A stretch of DNA of 38,357 nt from JAGWRI01 sp035700805 (GCA_035700805.1 DASSOG010000019.1:1-38357); one strand, 5' to 3'; counted from the first letter of the stretch, positions 17,036 to 26,829 are shown. Numbers and translations: made by a program. The notes: generated by a model not told the origin, from the sequence alone.

Positions 17036-20000
17036 ATGTCACGCTTCTCCCGCCCCCTTGGACTCGCGGCCCTGCCGGCCGTGCTGCTGCTCACCGCCGC
17101 CGCCTGGCCACACCGCGCCGGCCCCGCGCCGCATCCCGGTGCCGGCGTCCCGGCGCCGGTGGACACCGCCCTGCTCAACACGTTCAAGTGGCGCAACCTC
17201 GGCCCTGAACGCGGCGGACGGTCCATCGCGGTGGCCGGCGTGCGGGGACAGCCCGACGTCGCGTACTTTGGCGCCACGGGCGGCGGCCTCTGGAAGACCA
17301 CCAACGGCGGCCAGGACTGGGCGCCGGTGACCGACCACCAGGTCACCAGCGCCTCGGTGGGCGCCGTGGGCGTCTCGGAGACCGACCCGAATGAAGTGAT
17401 CATCGGCATGGGCGAGTGCGAGATCCGCGGTGACATCATGCCGGGCGACGGGATGTACCGCTCCACGGACGCCGGCAAGACCTGGACGCACGTGGGGTTC
17501 AACGACGTGGACGCCATCTGCAAGGTCCGCATCGATCCCACCAACGCCAACACCGTGTACGCCGCCGTCTTTGGCAAGTACGCGGTGCCCAGCCCGGAAC
17601 GCGGCATATTCAAGAGTACAGATGGCGGCGTCACGTGGAAGAAGATCCTCTTCCGCAACGACAGCACGGGCGGCATCACGCTGGTGATTGACCACAACCA
17701 TCCGCAGGTGCTGTATGCCGCCCTGTGGCAGGCGTACCGCAAGGAATACACCGCGAGTTCGGGCGGCGCCGGCTCAGGGCTGTTCAAGAGCACCGACGGG
17801 GGCGAGCACTGGACCGAGATCACCCACAACAAGGGCCTGCCATCCGGCATTGACGGCAAGATCGGCGTGGCGGTCTCGCCCGCCAACTCCAACCGGGTGT
17901 ACGCCCTGGTGGAGAATGAGGCCGGCGGACTGTATCGCTCGGACGACGCCGGCGCCACGTGGACGCTGGTGAACGACGACCACAACATCCGGCAGCGCGC
18001 CTTCTACTACACGCATGTGTACGCCGACTACAAGGACCAGGACCTGGTCTACATGCAGAACACGTCGCTGTTCAAGTCCACCGACGGCGGCAAGACGCTG
18101 ACCTCGCTGCGCGGCACGCACGGCGACTTTCACGATTTGTGGATAGATCCGGACAACAGCCAGCACCTGGTGGTGGGCAACGACGGCGGCGGCGCGGTGA
18201 GCACCGACGGCGGCAAGACCTGGACCGACCAGGACTACTCCACCGCGCAGCTCTACCATGTGGCGGCCACGGTGGGCTATCCCTACGACGTCTGCGGCGC
18301 CCAGCAGGACGACGGCACGGTCTGCGTCTCCAGCATGGCCAACCTGCAGCAGGGCGGCCGCGGCTTTGGCGGCTTCGGGCGCGGTGGCGGCAGCAGCAGC
18401 GAGACGTACAGCGCCGGTGGCTCGGAGCCGGGCTACATCGCCCCCGATCCCCTGGACCCCGACATCTTCTTCACGGGCGCCAACAACGGCGGCTTCATGA
18501 CGCGCCTGAACCGGCGTACCGGCCAGGAGCGCGAGGTCAATCCCTATCCGCTCATGTTCTCCGGCGAGCCGTCCAGCGCGCTGGTGGAGCGGTGGCAGTG
18601 GACCTACCCCATCATCTTCTCGCCCGTGGACCCGCACCTGCTGTTCACCAGCTCGCAGCACCTCTGGAAGACCACCGACAACGGGCAGAACTGGACGCGC
18701 ATCAGCCCGGACCTCACCCGGCACGACCCCAGCACCATGGGACCCTCCGGCGGGCCCATCACGCACGACATGAACGCGCCGGAAGTGTACGCCACCATCT
18801 TCGCCATCGGCCCCTCCAAGAAAGACGTAAACGTCATCTGGACCGGCTCCGACGACGGGCTGGTGTACGTCACGCGCGACGGCGGCGCCAGCTGGACGAA
18901 CGTCACGCCCCCCGGCATGCCCGACTTCGGGCGCGTCAGCCAGATTGACGCCTCGGCGTTCGACGGCGGCGCGGCCTACGTGGCCGTCAAGCGCCCGCTG
19001 CTCGACGACCAGTCGCCCTACATCTTCCGCACGCACGACTACGGCAAGACCTGGACCAGGACCGTCAACGGCATCCGCGCGGACGACTACGTGCACGCGG
19101 TGCGCGAGGACCCCAGCCGGGCCGGCATGCTCTTTGCCGCCACCCAGCACGGCGTATACATGTCCTACGACGACGGCGACCACTGGTCGTCGCTCTCGCT
19201 CAACCTCCCCGACGTCCCGGTGACCGACCTGATCGTGTATCGCCACGACCTCGTGATCTCCACGCACGGGCGCGGATTCTATATCCTGAATAACATCGAG
19301 CCGCTGGAGCAGTACTCGCCCGCCGTGGAGTCGGCCAGCGCCTACCTGTTCGCGCCGCCGCCCGCCATCCGGTCCACCACCGGCGCGGAGATCACCTACT
19401 GGCTGAAGCAGCCCGCCACGCGCGCGACGCTCGAGATCCTGGACGCCAGCGGCCAGGTGATCCGCACGTACAAGCCCGACACCGCGCAGAACGGTCGAGG
19501 CGGGCGCGGCGGCGGGTTCGGCCGCTTCCGCTTCGGCGGCGGCGCGCCGCCGGTCACCGCCGGCGTCAACCACTTCAACTGGGACCTCGCCTACGAGTCG
19601 GCCACCAGCTTCCCCGGCATGATCCTCTGGGGTGCTACCACCCGCGGCCCCGCCGCGGCGCCGGGCAATTATACCGTTCGTCTGATCGTGGACGGGCAGA
19701 CCCTGAGCCAGCCGCTCACCGTCAAGCGCAACCCGCTCTTCACCGACGTCACCGACGCGGACCTCCAGGCCCAGTTCGACCTGGCCATCAAGATCCGCGA
19801 CAAGCTGTCGGAAGCCAACCAGGCCGTCATTGACGTGCGCAACGTCAAGGCGCAGGTGGACGATCGCCTCCAGAAGTCCGGCGACGGCACGCTCAAGCGG
19901 CTGGGCGCCAAGCTCACCACCGACGCGGGCGCCATTGAGGAAAACATCTACCAGACCAGGAACCAGAGCGGCCAGGACCCGCTCAACTTCCCCATCAAGA

Positions 20001-20236
20001 TCAACAACCGAATCGGCACGCTGCTCAGCACCGTGAGCGACGGCGACGGGGCGCCCATCGGCAACGCCGTCCCGATCTTCAACTACCTGAGCGGCAAGCT
20101 CAAGGTGCAGACCGACGCCCTGGCCCAGGTGTGGGCCACCGACCTGGCCGCGTTTAACGCACAGGCCAGGAAGCTGGGCCTCCCGCCCGTGAATCCCAAG
20201 TGCGCCCAGGGTGAGGTGTGCGGGATCGTGCCGTAA
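17036..20236 (+). CDS. Large exported Asp-box (BNR/sortilin-like) beta-propeller protein
   Basis: This is a 1066-residue protein with a signal peptide (residues 1 to about 28). It then carries at least ten S/T-x-D-x-G-x-x-W/F-type Asp boxes, such as TTNGGQDW, STDAGKTW, STDGGVTW, STDGGEHW, SDDAGATW, TTDNGQNW, TRDGGASW and THDYGKTW. This is the pattern of VPS10/sortilin-like propellers, often annotated as glycosyl hydrolase or sialidase-like. No glycosidase active site can be assigned, so an enzymatic role is unproven. Glycine/arginine-rich loops occur at about 440-460 and 820-845. The last 300 residues are a beta domain followed by a helical segment (KIRDKLSEANQAVIDVRNVKAQ). The ATG at 17036 is chosen over an in-frame one at 16874 because it begins the signal peptide. 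It is paralogous to the protein at 21108. Confidence 0.9.
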   Translation: MSRFSRPLGLAALPAVLLLTAAAWPHRAGPAPHPGAGVPAPVDTALLNTFKWRNLGPERGGRSIAVAGVRGQPDVAYFGATGGGLWKTTNGGQDWAPVTDHQVTSASVGAVGVSETDPNEVIIGMGECEIRGDIMPGDGMYRSTDAGKTWTHVGFNDVDAICKVRIDPTNANTVYAAVFGKYAVPSPERGIFKSTDGGVTWKKILFRNDSTGGITLVIDHNHPQVLYAALWQAYRKEYTASSGGAGSGLFKSTDGGEHWTEITHNKGLPSGIDGKIGVAVSPANSNRVYALVENEAGGLYRSDDAGATWTLVNDDHNIRQRAFYYTHVYADYKDQDLVYMQNTSLFKSTDGGKTLTSLRGTHGDFHDLWIDPDNSQHLVVGNDGGGAVSTDGGKTWTDQDYSTAQLYHVAATVGYPYDVCGAQQDDGTVCVSSMANLQQGGRGFGGFGRGGGSSSETYSAGGSEPGYIAPDPLDPDIFFTGANNGGFMTRLNRRTGQEREVNPYPLMFSGEPSSALVERWQWTYPIIFSPVDPHLLFTSSQHLWKTTDNGQNWTRISPDLTRHDPSTMGPSGGPITHDMNAPEVYATIFAIGPSKKDVNVIWTGSDDGLVYVTRDGGASWTNVTPPGMPDFGRVSQIDASAFDGGAAYVAVKRPLLDDQSPYIFRTHDYGKTWTRTVNGIRADDYVHAVREDPSRAGMLFAATQHGVYMSYDDGDHWSSLSLNLPDVPVTDLIVYRHDLVISTHGRGFYILNNIEPLEQYSPAVESASAYLFAPPPAIRSTTGAEITYWLKQPATRATLEILDASGQVIRTYKPDTAQNGRGGRGGGFGRFRFGGGAPPVTAGVNHFNWDLAYESATSFPGMILWGATTRGPAAAPGNYTVRLIVDGQTLSQPLTVKRNPLFTDVTDADLQAQFDLAIKIRDKLSEANQAVIDVRNVKAQVDDRLQKSGDGTLKRLGAKLTTDAGAIEENIYQTRNQSGQDPLNFPIKINNRIGTLLSTVSDGDGAPIGNAVPIFNYLSGKLKVQTDALAQVWATDLAAFNAQARKLGLPPVNPKCAQGEVCGIVP

Positions 20237-20249
20237 CGCTCCACAGGCA

Positions 20250-20283
20250 GCAATCGCTGGACGTGCCAGCGTCCAGCGATTGC
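20250..20283. terminator. Strong hairpin between convergent genes
   Basis: A perfect 14-bp stem (GCAATCGCTGGACG with its complement) closes a 6-base loop. It starts 14 bp after the stop of the Asp-box gene and 23 bp from the stop of the opposing DUF1801 gene. It could end transcription from both sides. There is no T-run on either strand, so the intrinsic-terminator call rests on stem strength and position. Confidence 0.65.
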
Positions 20284-20305
20284 CACCCGCCTGGCCGGCG
20301 GCCGC

Positions 20306-20815
20306 TCACCCGCCCACGGCCTGCCGGACCAGCGCCGCAATCCGCTTCGCCTCCGCCGGCGTCCACGCCACCAGGGCAAAACCCGTGGGCCACATGTTGC
20401 CGTCGTCCAGCCTGGCGTCATGCTGGAACCCGAATGTGGCATAGCGCACCTTGAACTTCCCGGCAGCCTGGAAGAAGCAGATCACCTTCCCCTCAGGGTT
20501 GGCGTAGGCCGGCATGCCGTACCAGGTCCTGGGCACCAGCACCGGCGCCGTGGACAGGACCAGGTCGTGAAACCGCTGGGCCAGGGAGCGGTCCGGCTCC
20601 TTCATCCTGCCAATCGCGGCGCGCACGGCGGCTTCCCCTTCCTCCCGGTTCCGTCCCGCGCGCGCCTCGGCCTTCATCTCCTGCACGCGCGCCTTCATCG
20701 CGGCCTTCTCCTCGGCCGAGAATCCGGCGGCACTCGCGCTCTTGCCGCGGCCGGCGCCCTTGCCGCGGCTCCCGGCGCCCTTGCCGGATTTTCCACCACC
20801 CGTGCTGGCACTCAT
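20306..20815 (-). CDS. DUF1801 (YdhG-type) domain protein
   Basis: This is a 169-residue cytoplasmic protein. A Gly/Lys/Ser-rich basic tail (1-30) and a charged helix (FSAEEKAAMKARVQEMKAEAR) precede a fold of the DUF1801/YdhG type at about 62-165, with WYGMPAYANPEGKVICFFQ and KFKVRYATFGF. Members of this family have been called iron chaperones on limited evidence, so no function is asserted. The ATG at 20815 follows a GAGGAG about 10 bases upstream. The long upstream extension of the frame has no conserved content and was not included. Confidence 0.8.
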   Translation of the reverse strand: MSASTGGGKSGKGAGSRGKGAGRGKSASAAGFSAEEKAAMKARVQEMKAEARAGRNREEGEAAVRAAIGRMKEPDRSLAQRFHDLVLSTAPVLVPRTWYGMPAYANPEGKVICFFQAAGKFKVRYATFGFQHDARLDDGNMWPTGFALVAWTPAEAKRIAALVRQAVGG

Positions 20816-21107
20816 GTCGTCGTGTCTCCTCTCGTGGGGATTGGACCTGGCCTCGAACCACCTGCTTGGATGGCCAAGATACTCACTGGTCGCCGGCTGT
20901 TCAGCCTCGGCGCGGGAGGTCATGATACCGGTCCTTGAGCGCACCGCCCGGCAGCCGGGACACTGACCACCCTCGCGCGTCGCTGGACCCACCCATATAC
21001 TCGACGCGCCCAGGCCGGATTCCCTGCCCCTCGCTCCCTGACGAAACGCTCCGCCTGGCCAGGCCAGACACCTCCTCCGACTCCCCGACTTGCGTGAAGG
21101 AGTAACG
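20816..21107. other. Divergent intergenic region
   Basis: This 292-bp gap lies between the divergent DUF1801 and second Asp-box genes. The only promoter-like element seen is TATACT at 20996-21001 on the plus strand, without a good -35. An AAGGAG ribosome site (21097-21102) lies five bases before the ATG at 21108. No RNA gene or convincing small ORF was found. Confidence 0.5.
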
Positions 21108-24100
21108 ATGCGACTTGTTCCCGGTGCCTCCCTCCTCCTGGCCGCGACCCTCGCGGCGGCGCCATCCGCCCTCGCGCAGGGCCCGACGACGGACACCTCG
21201 GCCTTCAACCAGTCCGCGGACCCGCTGCTTGCCAGCTTCCGCTTCCGCCTCATCGGCCCCGCCAGCATGGGCGGCCGCATCGACGACATCGCGGTGGCCC
21301 CAACTGACCGGAACGTCGTGTATATCGGCTACGCCACGGGTGGCGTGTTCCGCTCGGTGGACGGCGCCACCAGCTTCACGCCGGTGTTCCAGGCCTACGG
21401 CTCGGCGTCCATTGGCGACGTCGCCATCGACCCCACCAACGCCAACATCGTGTACGTGGGCACGGGCGAGGCGAACAACCGCCAGAGCTCCAGCTTTGGC
21501 AATGGCATATATAAATCCACTGACGGCGGCAAGACCTTCGTGCACATGGGGCTCGATTCCACGCAGACCATCGCGCGGATCGTCATCGACCCCAGGAATC
21601 CGCGGACCGTGTACGTCGCGGCGCCGGGCCACCTCTTTGGCCCCAACCCGTACGGCGCCATCTACAAGACCACGGACGGCGGTGCCACCTGGCAGAAGGT
21701 CAAGTATATCGATGAGAATACCGGGTTTATCGATATTGTAATGGACCCCGCCAACAGCCAGGTGCTGTTCGCGGCCAGCTACCAGCGCCGCCGCACGGGC
21801 TGCTGCTACAACGGCGGCGGCCCGGGCAGCGGCCTCTGGAAGACCACCGACGCCGGCCGCTCCTGGACGCGGCTCACCGGCCACGGCCTGCCCCCGGGCA
21901 CCTACGGCCGCATCGGCCTCGACATCGCGCGTTCCAACCCGAAGGTGATGTACGCGCAGATTGAGACCAGCGGGGCGCCCACCGTGCCGTCCACGGGCGG
22001 CACCAGCGCCGGCGCACGCGGCGGCGGCAGCTACGACTGGTGCAGCAACGCGGGGCCCGATCACGGCTTCAGTCGCGGCCGGGGATTCGGGCCGGCGCCC
22101 GAGGCCAGCGACACCTCCAACCAGGCCGACAGCACGCGCGTCCCGCCCAAGCCGGATGGCGCCAGCTCGGGTGTCTATCGCTCCAGCGACGGGGGACGCA
22201 CGTGGGCCGTGATGAACAACTGCGACGGCCGCCCGCTCTACTTCAGCCAGATCCGCGTGGATCCCTCGAACGAGAACACCGTCTGGATTGGCAACGTGCA
22301 TCCGGCGCGCTCGCTCGACGGCGGCCGGACGTTCCTCACGCTGGACGACGCCGGCGGGTTCTTCAACATGATGGAAGACAACCACGCCTTCTGGATCGAC
22401 CCGCATGACTCGAAGCACGTCATGCGCGGCAGCGACGCGGGGTTTGCCGTCACGTGGGACCAGGGCGCCACGTGGGAGTACGTCCGCACCATGGCCACCG
22501 CGCTCGCCTACTGGGTGACCGCCGACATGGGACATCCGTATTACGTATACGCCGGCTTCCAGGACAACGACAGTTGGGCCGGTCCCAGTTCCACGCGGAG
22601 CCGAGTGGGCATCCAGAACAGCGACTGGTTCCACCTGGGCGGTGGAGATGGCTTCCAGACCGCCGTGGACCCCACCGATTTCCACACCGTGTACGCGGAA
22701 TCACAGGACGGATCGCTGAGCCGCTTTGATCTGCGTACCGGCGAGTCGAAGAGCATCCGTCCCGTGGCGCCGCCCGCTCCCGATTCCACGGAGGCTGGTT
22801 CAGGAGGCGGCACGGCCGGCGCCGCACGGGCCGGTGCGTCTGCCGCTCCGAGTGCCCCGGCGTGCGTGGACGGGCGCATCATCACGCCCGGTGGCGGAGC
22901 CGGGGGCCGAGGCGGGTTTGGCTTCCGGCGCGGGGGGCGGACCACGTCCAACGTGCTCAACGCCGCGGCCGGTGACAGCTATCGCTTCAACTGGAACTCG
23001 CCGCTGCTGCTGTCGCCACACGATCCCAACATCGTCTGGTTCGGCGGCAACCGATTGTTCAAGTCGTATGACAAGGGCAATACCTGGGTTGCCAGCGCCG
23101 ACCTCACCAGGCAGGTGGACCGGTGCGACGTGTCCGTGATGGGCGCGGCCGGCAACCAGGCGCAGTTGGCCAAGAACGACGGCGTGTCGTCATACAGCAC
23201 GCTGACCGCCATTTCGGAATCGCCCGTGATTCCGGGCGTGGTCTGGGCCGGCACCGATGACGGCAACCTGCAGGTAAGCCGGGATGGCGGACACACGTTC
23301 ACGGACGTCGCGAAGAACCTTCCCGGCCTCCCCACGGGCGCGCTGGACGGACCCAACCCCTACTGGATCTCGCGGATTGACGCGTCGCACTTTGACGGCG
23401 GCACCGCGTACGTGTCCGTGGACGGCCACCGTTCGGACGATATGCATCCGTATATCTTCGTGACGCGCGATTACGGCCGGACGTTCACGCCAATCTCCGG
23501 CACCCTGCCCGGCTACGGCAACGTGCGCGTAGTGCGGGAGGATCCGCGGAACCGGAACCTGCTGTTCGCCGGCACGGAGTTCGGGCTGTACGTCTCGCTC
23601 GACGCCGGCGCGCATTGGGAGAAGTTCATGAACGGCTTTCCCACCGTGCGGGTGGATGACATCCTTATCCACCCCCGCGACGGCGACCTGGTGGTGGCCA
23701 CCCATGGGCGCAGCATCTGGATTGCCGATGACATCACCGCGCTGCAGCAGTTCACGCCGGCCGTGGCGGCCGGGGACGCCACCCTGTTCGATGTGCGCCC
23801 GGCCATCGCGTACCACCTGGACCTGCACACGGACATTGATATCGGCGGCGCCAAGCGCTTCGAGGCGGCCAACGCGCCGCGCGGCACCGCCGTGAGCTTT
23901 TATCTGAAGTCTGATGCCGGCGACAGTGCCACGGTATCCATCCTCAACGCCACCGGCCAGGTGCTGTGCACTTCCACCGAGCCGGGGAGTGCCGGCATTC
24001 ACCGCGTGCAGTGGACGCTGGTGGAGCCGCTGGCACGCGATACCGCCGGCGCGGGCCGCGGCGGGACGACGGGCCGAGGTGGACGCGGCGGGCGCGCGCC

Positions 24101-24254
24101 GAACCCGAGCTGCTCGGCGGGTGGCGCCGGCGGTCGTGGAGGAGCCTCCGGCGAGGTGGCACCGGGAACGTACGTGGCACGGCTGACCGTCGGAGGCAAG
24201 ACGTACACCAAGCCCGTCACCGTCCTGGAGGATGTGTGGATGTCTGAGCGGTAG
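21108..24254 (+). CDS. Second large exported Asp-box (BNR/sortilin-like) beta-propeller protein
   Basis: This 1048-residue protein has a signal peptide cleaved near SALAQG (about residue 24). Asp-box repeats include SVDGATSF, STDGGKTF, TTDGGATW, TTDAGRSW, SSDGGRTW, SRDGGHTF, TRDYGRTF and SLDAGAHW, so it is a paralogue of the protein at 17036. A Gly/Arg/Ala-rich insert lies at about residues 560-620 and another (GAGRGGTTGRGGRGGRAP) near 985. It ends in a beta-sandwich-like domain (GTYVARLTVGGKTYTKPVTV), which suggests surface or outer-membrane association. The start is fixed by AAGGAG five bases before the ATG; an in-frame ATG at 21090 lacks this. The function is unknown; family members are often labelled sialidase-like without an identifiable active site. 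Confidence 0.9.
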   Translation: MRLVPGASLLLAATLAAAPSALAQGPTTDTSAFNQSADPLLASFRFRLIGPASMGGRIDDIAVAPTDRNVVYIGYATGGVFRSVDGATSFTPVFQAYGSASIGDVAIDPTNANIVYVGTGEANNRQSSSFGNGIYKSTDGGKTFVHMGLDSTQTIARIVIDPRNPRTVYVAAPGHLFGPNPYGAIYKTTDGGATWQKVKYIDENTGFIDIVMDPANSQVLFAASYQRRRTGCCYNGGGPGSGLWKTTDAGRSWTRLTGHGLPPGTYGRIGLDIARSNPKVMYAQIETSGAPTVPSTGGTSAGARGGGSYDWCSNAGPDHGFSRGRGFGPAPEASDTSNQADSTRVPPKPDGASSGVYRSSDGGRTWAVMNNCDGRPLYFSQIRVDPSNENTVWIGNVHPARSLDGGRTFLTLDDAGGFFNMMEDNHAFWIDPHDSKHVMRGSDAGFAVTWDQGATWEYVRTMATALAYWVTADMGHPYYVYAGFQDNDSWAGPSSTRSRVGIQNSDWFHLGGGDGFQTAVDPTDFHTVYAESQDGSLSRFDLRTGESKSIRPVAPPAPDSTEAGSGGGTAGAARAGASAAPSAPACVDGRIITPGGGAGGRGGFGFRRGGRTTSNVLNAAAGDSYRFNWNSPLLLSPHDPNIVWFGGNRLFKSYDKGNTWVASADLTRQVDRCDVSVMGAAGNQAQLAKNDGVSSYSTLTAISESPVIPGVVWAGTDDGNLQVSRDGGHTFTDVAKNLPGLPTGALDGPNPYWISRIDASHFDGGTAYVSVDGHRSDDMHPYIFVTRDYGRTFTPISGTLPGYGNVRVVREDPRNRNLLFAGTEFGLYVSLDAGAHWEKFMNGFPTVRVDDILIHPRDGDLVVATHGRSIWIADDITALQQFTPAVAAGDATLFDVRPAIAYHLDLHTDIDIGGAKRFEAANAPRGTAVSFYLKSDAGDSATVSILNATGQVLCTSTEPGSAGIHRVQWTLVEPLARDTAGAGRGGTTGRGGRGGRAPNPSCSAGGAGGRGGASGEVAPGTYVARLTVGGKTYTKPVTVLEDVWMSER

Positions 24255-24331
24255 GGGAGGCCACCAGCATGCCCTGACGCGCCCCGTGCCGGCTGAAACT
24301 CTGGCGACTCTCAACCGGTATCTTGTTGCTC

Positions 24332-26158
24332 ATGCCCCCCTCGTCGTCGCACCCCGGCGCCCATCCGTCCCTCGCGGGCACTCACGCCGCCGCCTTCGTC
24401 GCCCTCCAGCACGCGGTCAGGGGCCGCTACTCCCTTGACCGCGAACTCGGCCGCGGGGGCATGGGCATCGTCTTCCTCGCCCGCGATGTGGCGCTGGACC
24501 GTCTGGTCGCCATCAAGCTGCTCCCGCCCGAGCTGGCCGCGCGCGCCGACCTGCGCGAGGCATTCCTCCGCGAGGCGCGCACCGCCGCCGGCCTGGCGCA
24601 CCCGCACATCGTCCCCATCCACGCGGTGGAGGAACTCGGCGACCTGGTGTTCTTCGTCATGGGCTTCATTGACGGCGAAACGCTGGGCGCCCGCATCCGG
24701 CGCCGTGGCGCGCTGCCGCCCGCCGAAGTCATGCGCATTACGCAGGAGGTGGCCTGGGCCCTGGGGCACGCCCACGCGCACGGCGTCGTGCACCGCGACG
24801 TGAAGCCCGACAACATCCTCCTGGAACGCGGGACGCACCGCGCGATCGTCACGGACTTCGGCATCGCGCGCCTGGCCCGATCGCTGGACTCGGCCGGCGG
24901 CATCGCCACGGGCACTCCCCAGTACATGAGCCCCGAACAGTCGCTCGGCGCCCCCGTGGACGCGCGCAGCGACCTCTACTCCCTGGGCGTCACGGCTTTT
25001 TACATGGCCACGGGGCACCTGCCATTTCAGGATACTGATATGCAGGCGCTGGTGCGCCGACATGCGCAGGAGCCGGCGCCACCCGTGCGCGCGGCGGCCC
25101 CGAACCTGCCCGGCGCGTTCGCCGACGCGCTGGACCAGCTGCTCGCCAAGTCGCCGGTCGAGCGCATCGCATCGGCCGACGCGCTGGCGTCCGCGGTGAG
25201 TCGCGCGCGCGGCGCCCACTCCGTGGTCCCGGCCGCGGTGCGACGCTACCTGGAAACGTCCCAGCAGGCCGCCACCGAAATCACCACCCTGGGCACGGTG
25301 ACCGCCGCCATCCTGATCGGCATGGAAGTGGTGAAGCTGGTACAGGGGGACTTCCTGGGCTTCGGTACGTTGATTCAGATCGTGCCGAGTGCCGCCCTTA
25401 CCGGACTGGCGGCCGCTCGCGCGGGACAACTGTTCGCCGAGACGCGCGCCCTGCTGCGCGACGGATACCAGCACGGCGCCGTGCGACTCGCTACCGTGGC
25501 GCTGGAGCGCGAAGAGCAGTTGCAGCAGGCGACGCTGCCTTCCACCAGGCACGCATGGCGCTGGGTGTGGGGAGGCGCGGCCGTCACCGCCCTGGGCTTC
25601 ACGTTGCTCGGCGCCAACCAGAGCTTTGTGGGATCGCAGTTCATCGGCTGGATCCTGGGCGTCATGGCGCCGGCGGTGACCGTGCACGCGGTACTCCGTG
25701 TGCGGCGCGCCCGCACGGGCGGCACGATCTGGAACCGCCTGCTCCACGGCCGCCTGGGCCGCGCCATCTTCCGCCTGGCAGGCCTCACGACGCGCGTCGA
25801 TCACGCGGCACCCTCCGCGGAACCCACGGCCGTCCTCCTCGCGCGCGCCACCGAAGACCTCTACCACGCGCTCCCGGGCGACACACGCCGGCAGCTCGCC
25901 GACATCCCGGCGTTGCTCATGCGCCTGCAGGCCGACGCCGCCGCACTGCACGCGCTGGACGACGCCGATCCCGCCAAGGCGCCCCGGCTGGAAGCCGCGG
26001 TGGCCGCGCTGGAAAACATCCGGCTGGACCTGCTCAAGCTGCACAGCGGCCGCGGCTCACTCAGCGAACTCACGGCTGACCTGGACCGCGTGCGCGACGT
26101 GGAGCACCGCGTTGACGCGCTGGTCGAACTGCGGACGCCGACGCCCACGCCGGTCTGA
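24332..26158 (+). CDS. Membrane-bound Ser/Thr protein kinase (PknB type)
   Basis: This is a 608-residue protein. The kinase domain spans about residues 33-295: Gly loop GRGGMG (40-45), Lys62 in VAIK, HRDVKPDN (154-161), DFG (175-177) and GTPQYMSPEQ, so it should be active. Hydrophobic segments follow at about 312-360 and 407-455. A helical C-terminal region of about 130 residues contains heptad-like Leu/Ala spacing (RLEAAVAALENIRLDLLKL). There is no PASTA or other recognisable sensor domain. The ATG at 24332 is preferred; a TTG at 24323 is in frame. No clear Shine-Dalgarno site is visible. It stands alone on the plus strand between the Asp-box and DinB genes, so its substrates cannot be inferred. 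Confidence 0.92.
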   Translation: MPPSSSHPGAHPSLAGTHAAAFVALQHAVRGRYSLDRELGRGGMGIVFLARDVALDRLVAIKLLPPELAARADLREAFLREARTAAGLAHPHIVPIHAVEELGDLVFFVMGFIDGETLGARIRRRGALPPAEVMRITQEVAWALGHAHAHGVVHRDVKPDNILLERGTHRAIVTDFGIARLARSLDSAGGIATGTPQYMSPEQSLGAPVDARSDLYSLGVTAFYMATGHLPFQDTDMQALVRRHAQEPAPPVRAAAPNLPGAFADALDQLLAKSPVERIASADALASAVSRARGAHSVVPAAVRRYLETSQQAATEITTLGTVTAAILIGMEVVKLVQGDFLGFGTLIQIVPSAALTGLAAARAGQLFAETRALLRDGYQHGAVRLATVALEREEQLQQATLPSTRHAWRWVWGGAAVTALGFTLLGANQSFVGSQFIGWILGVMAPAVTVHAVLRVRRARTGGTIWNRLLHGRLGRAIFRLAGLTTRVDHAAPSAEPTAVLLARATEDLYHALPGDTRRQLADIPALLMRLQADAAALHALDDADPAKAPRLEAAVAALENIRLDLLKLHSGRGSLSELTADLDRVRDVEHRVDALVELRTPTPTPV

Positions 26159-26277
26159 AACCGGCGGCCTTGCCCTCCACGCGGCTTGGTCCTAGGTTCT
26201 TTGTACCGAATAAACGCCGAAGCTGACCGCGAGCCGGCGTCCTCTTACCCCACCGCGAACCCGCGAGGAGCCGCTCC

Positions 26278-26754
26278 ATGTCCGCAGCATCCGACAGCTT
26301 CATTTCCCCCGCGCAGTACCTGGCCCACTGGCAGGAACACCGTCGCCTCACGCGCCGAGTCATCGAGGCCTTTCCGGCCGAACAGTTCAACACCTTTGCC
26401 GTCGGCGGCATGCGGCCGTTCGGTGAGATGACCATCGAGCTCCTGCGCATGGCCGCGCCCACGGTGTACGGCCTGGCCAGGGGCGACTGGGACACGGGCA
26501 TCAGCACGGACACCCGCAGCAAGGCCGAAGTCCTGCGCCTGTGGGACGAGAGCACCAGGCTCATGGACGAGCTCTGGCCCACCATCCCCGTCGCGCGCTT
26601 TGATGAACGCCTGACGGCCTTTGGCCAGTACACGGACTTCGGACGCAAGATCGTGCTGTACGTGGTGGACAACGAGATCCACCACCGCGGGCAGGGCTAC
26701 GTGTACCTGCGCGCGCTCAACATCGAGCCGCCGGCATTCTGGCAGCGCGACTGA
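26278..26754 (+). CDS. DinB-family protein
   Basis: This is a 158-residue four-helix-bundle protein of the DinB/YfiT-like superfamily. The layout is typical: SPAQYLAHWQEHRRLTRRVIEAF at the N-terminus, a middle FGEMTIELLRM helix, and the C-terminal metal-site helix VDNEIHHRGQGYVYLRALNIEPP. Members are metal-binding proteins, some being thiol-dependent transferases or damage-inducible proteins; the activity here is unknown. A GAGGAG precedes the ATG. It is convergent with the LOG-family gene. Confidence 0.88.
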   Translation: MSAASDSFISPAQYLAHWQEHRRLTRRVIEAFPAEQFNTFAVGGMRPFGEMTIELLRMAAPTVYGLARGDWDTGISTDTRSKAEVLRLWDESTRLMDELWPTIPVARFDERLTAFGQYTDFGRKIVLYVVDNEIHHRGQGYVYLRALNIEPPAFWQRD

Positions 26755-26764
26755 ACAGCCGCTC

Positions 26765-26805
26765 CCCGGCGGCAGGCATGCCTCGGCCCGTGGCTGGCCG
26801 CCGGG
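26765..26805. terminator. Hairpin between convergent genes
   Basis: CCCGGCGGC (26765-26773) pairs perfectly with GCCGCCGGG (26797-26805) across 23 bases that include the palindrome AGGCATGCCT. It lies between the stops of the DinB gene (26754) and the LOG gene (26830). No T-run follows, so it is only a candidate bidirectional terminator. Confidence 0.45.
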
Positions 26806-26829
26806 CTCATATGCAACATCTGATGTCCG

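Noticed and set aside
15709..17988. Minus-strand frame of 759 codons spanning two genes
   Set aside because: It overlaps UPF0182 in another frame and the start of the Asp-box gene antisense, and its composition is not protein-like.
17774..19573. Minus-strand frame of 599 codons
   Set aside because: It is a Val/Gly/Arg-rich antisense shadow of the Asp-box protein gene. The similar frame at 20901-22685 is rejected for the same reason.
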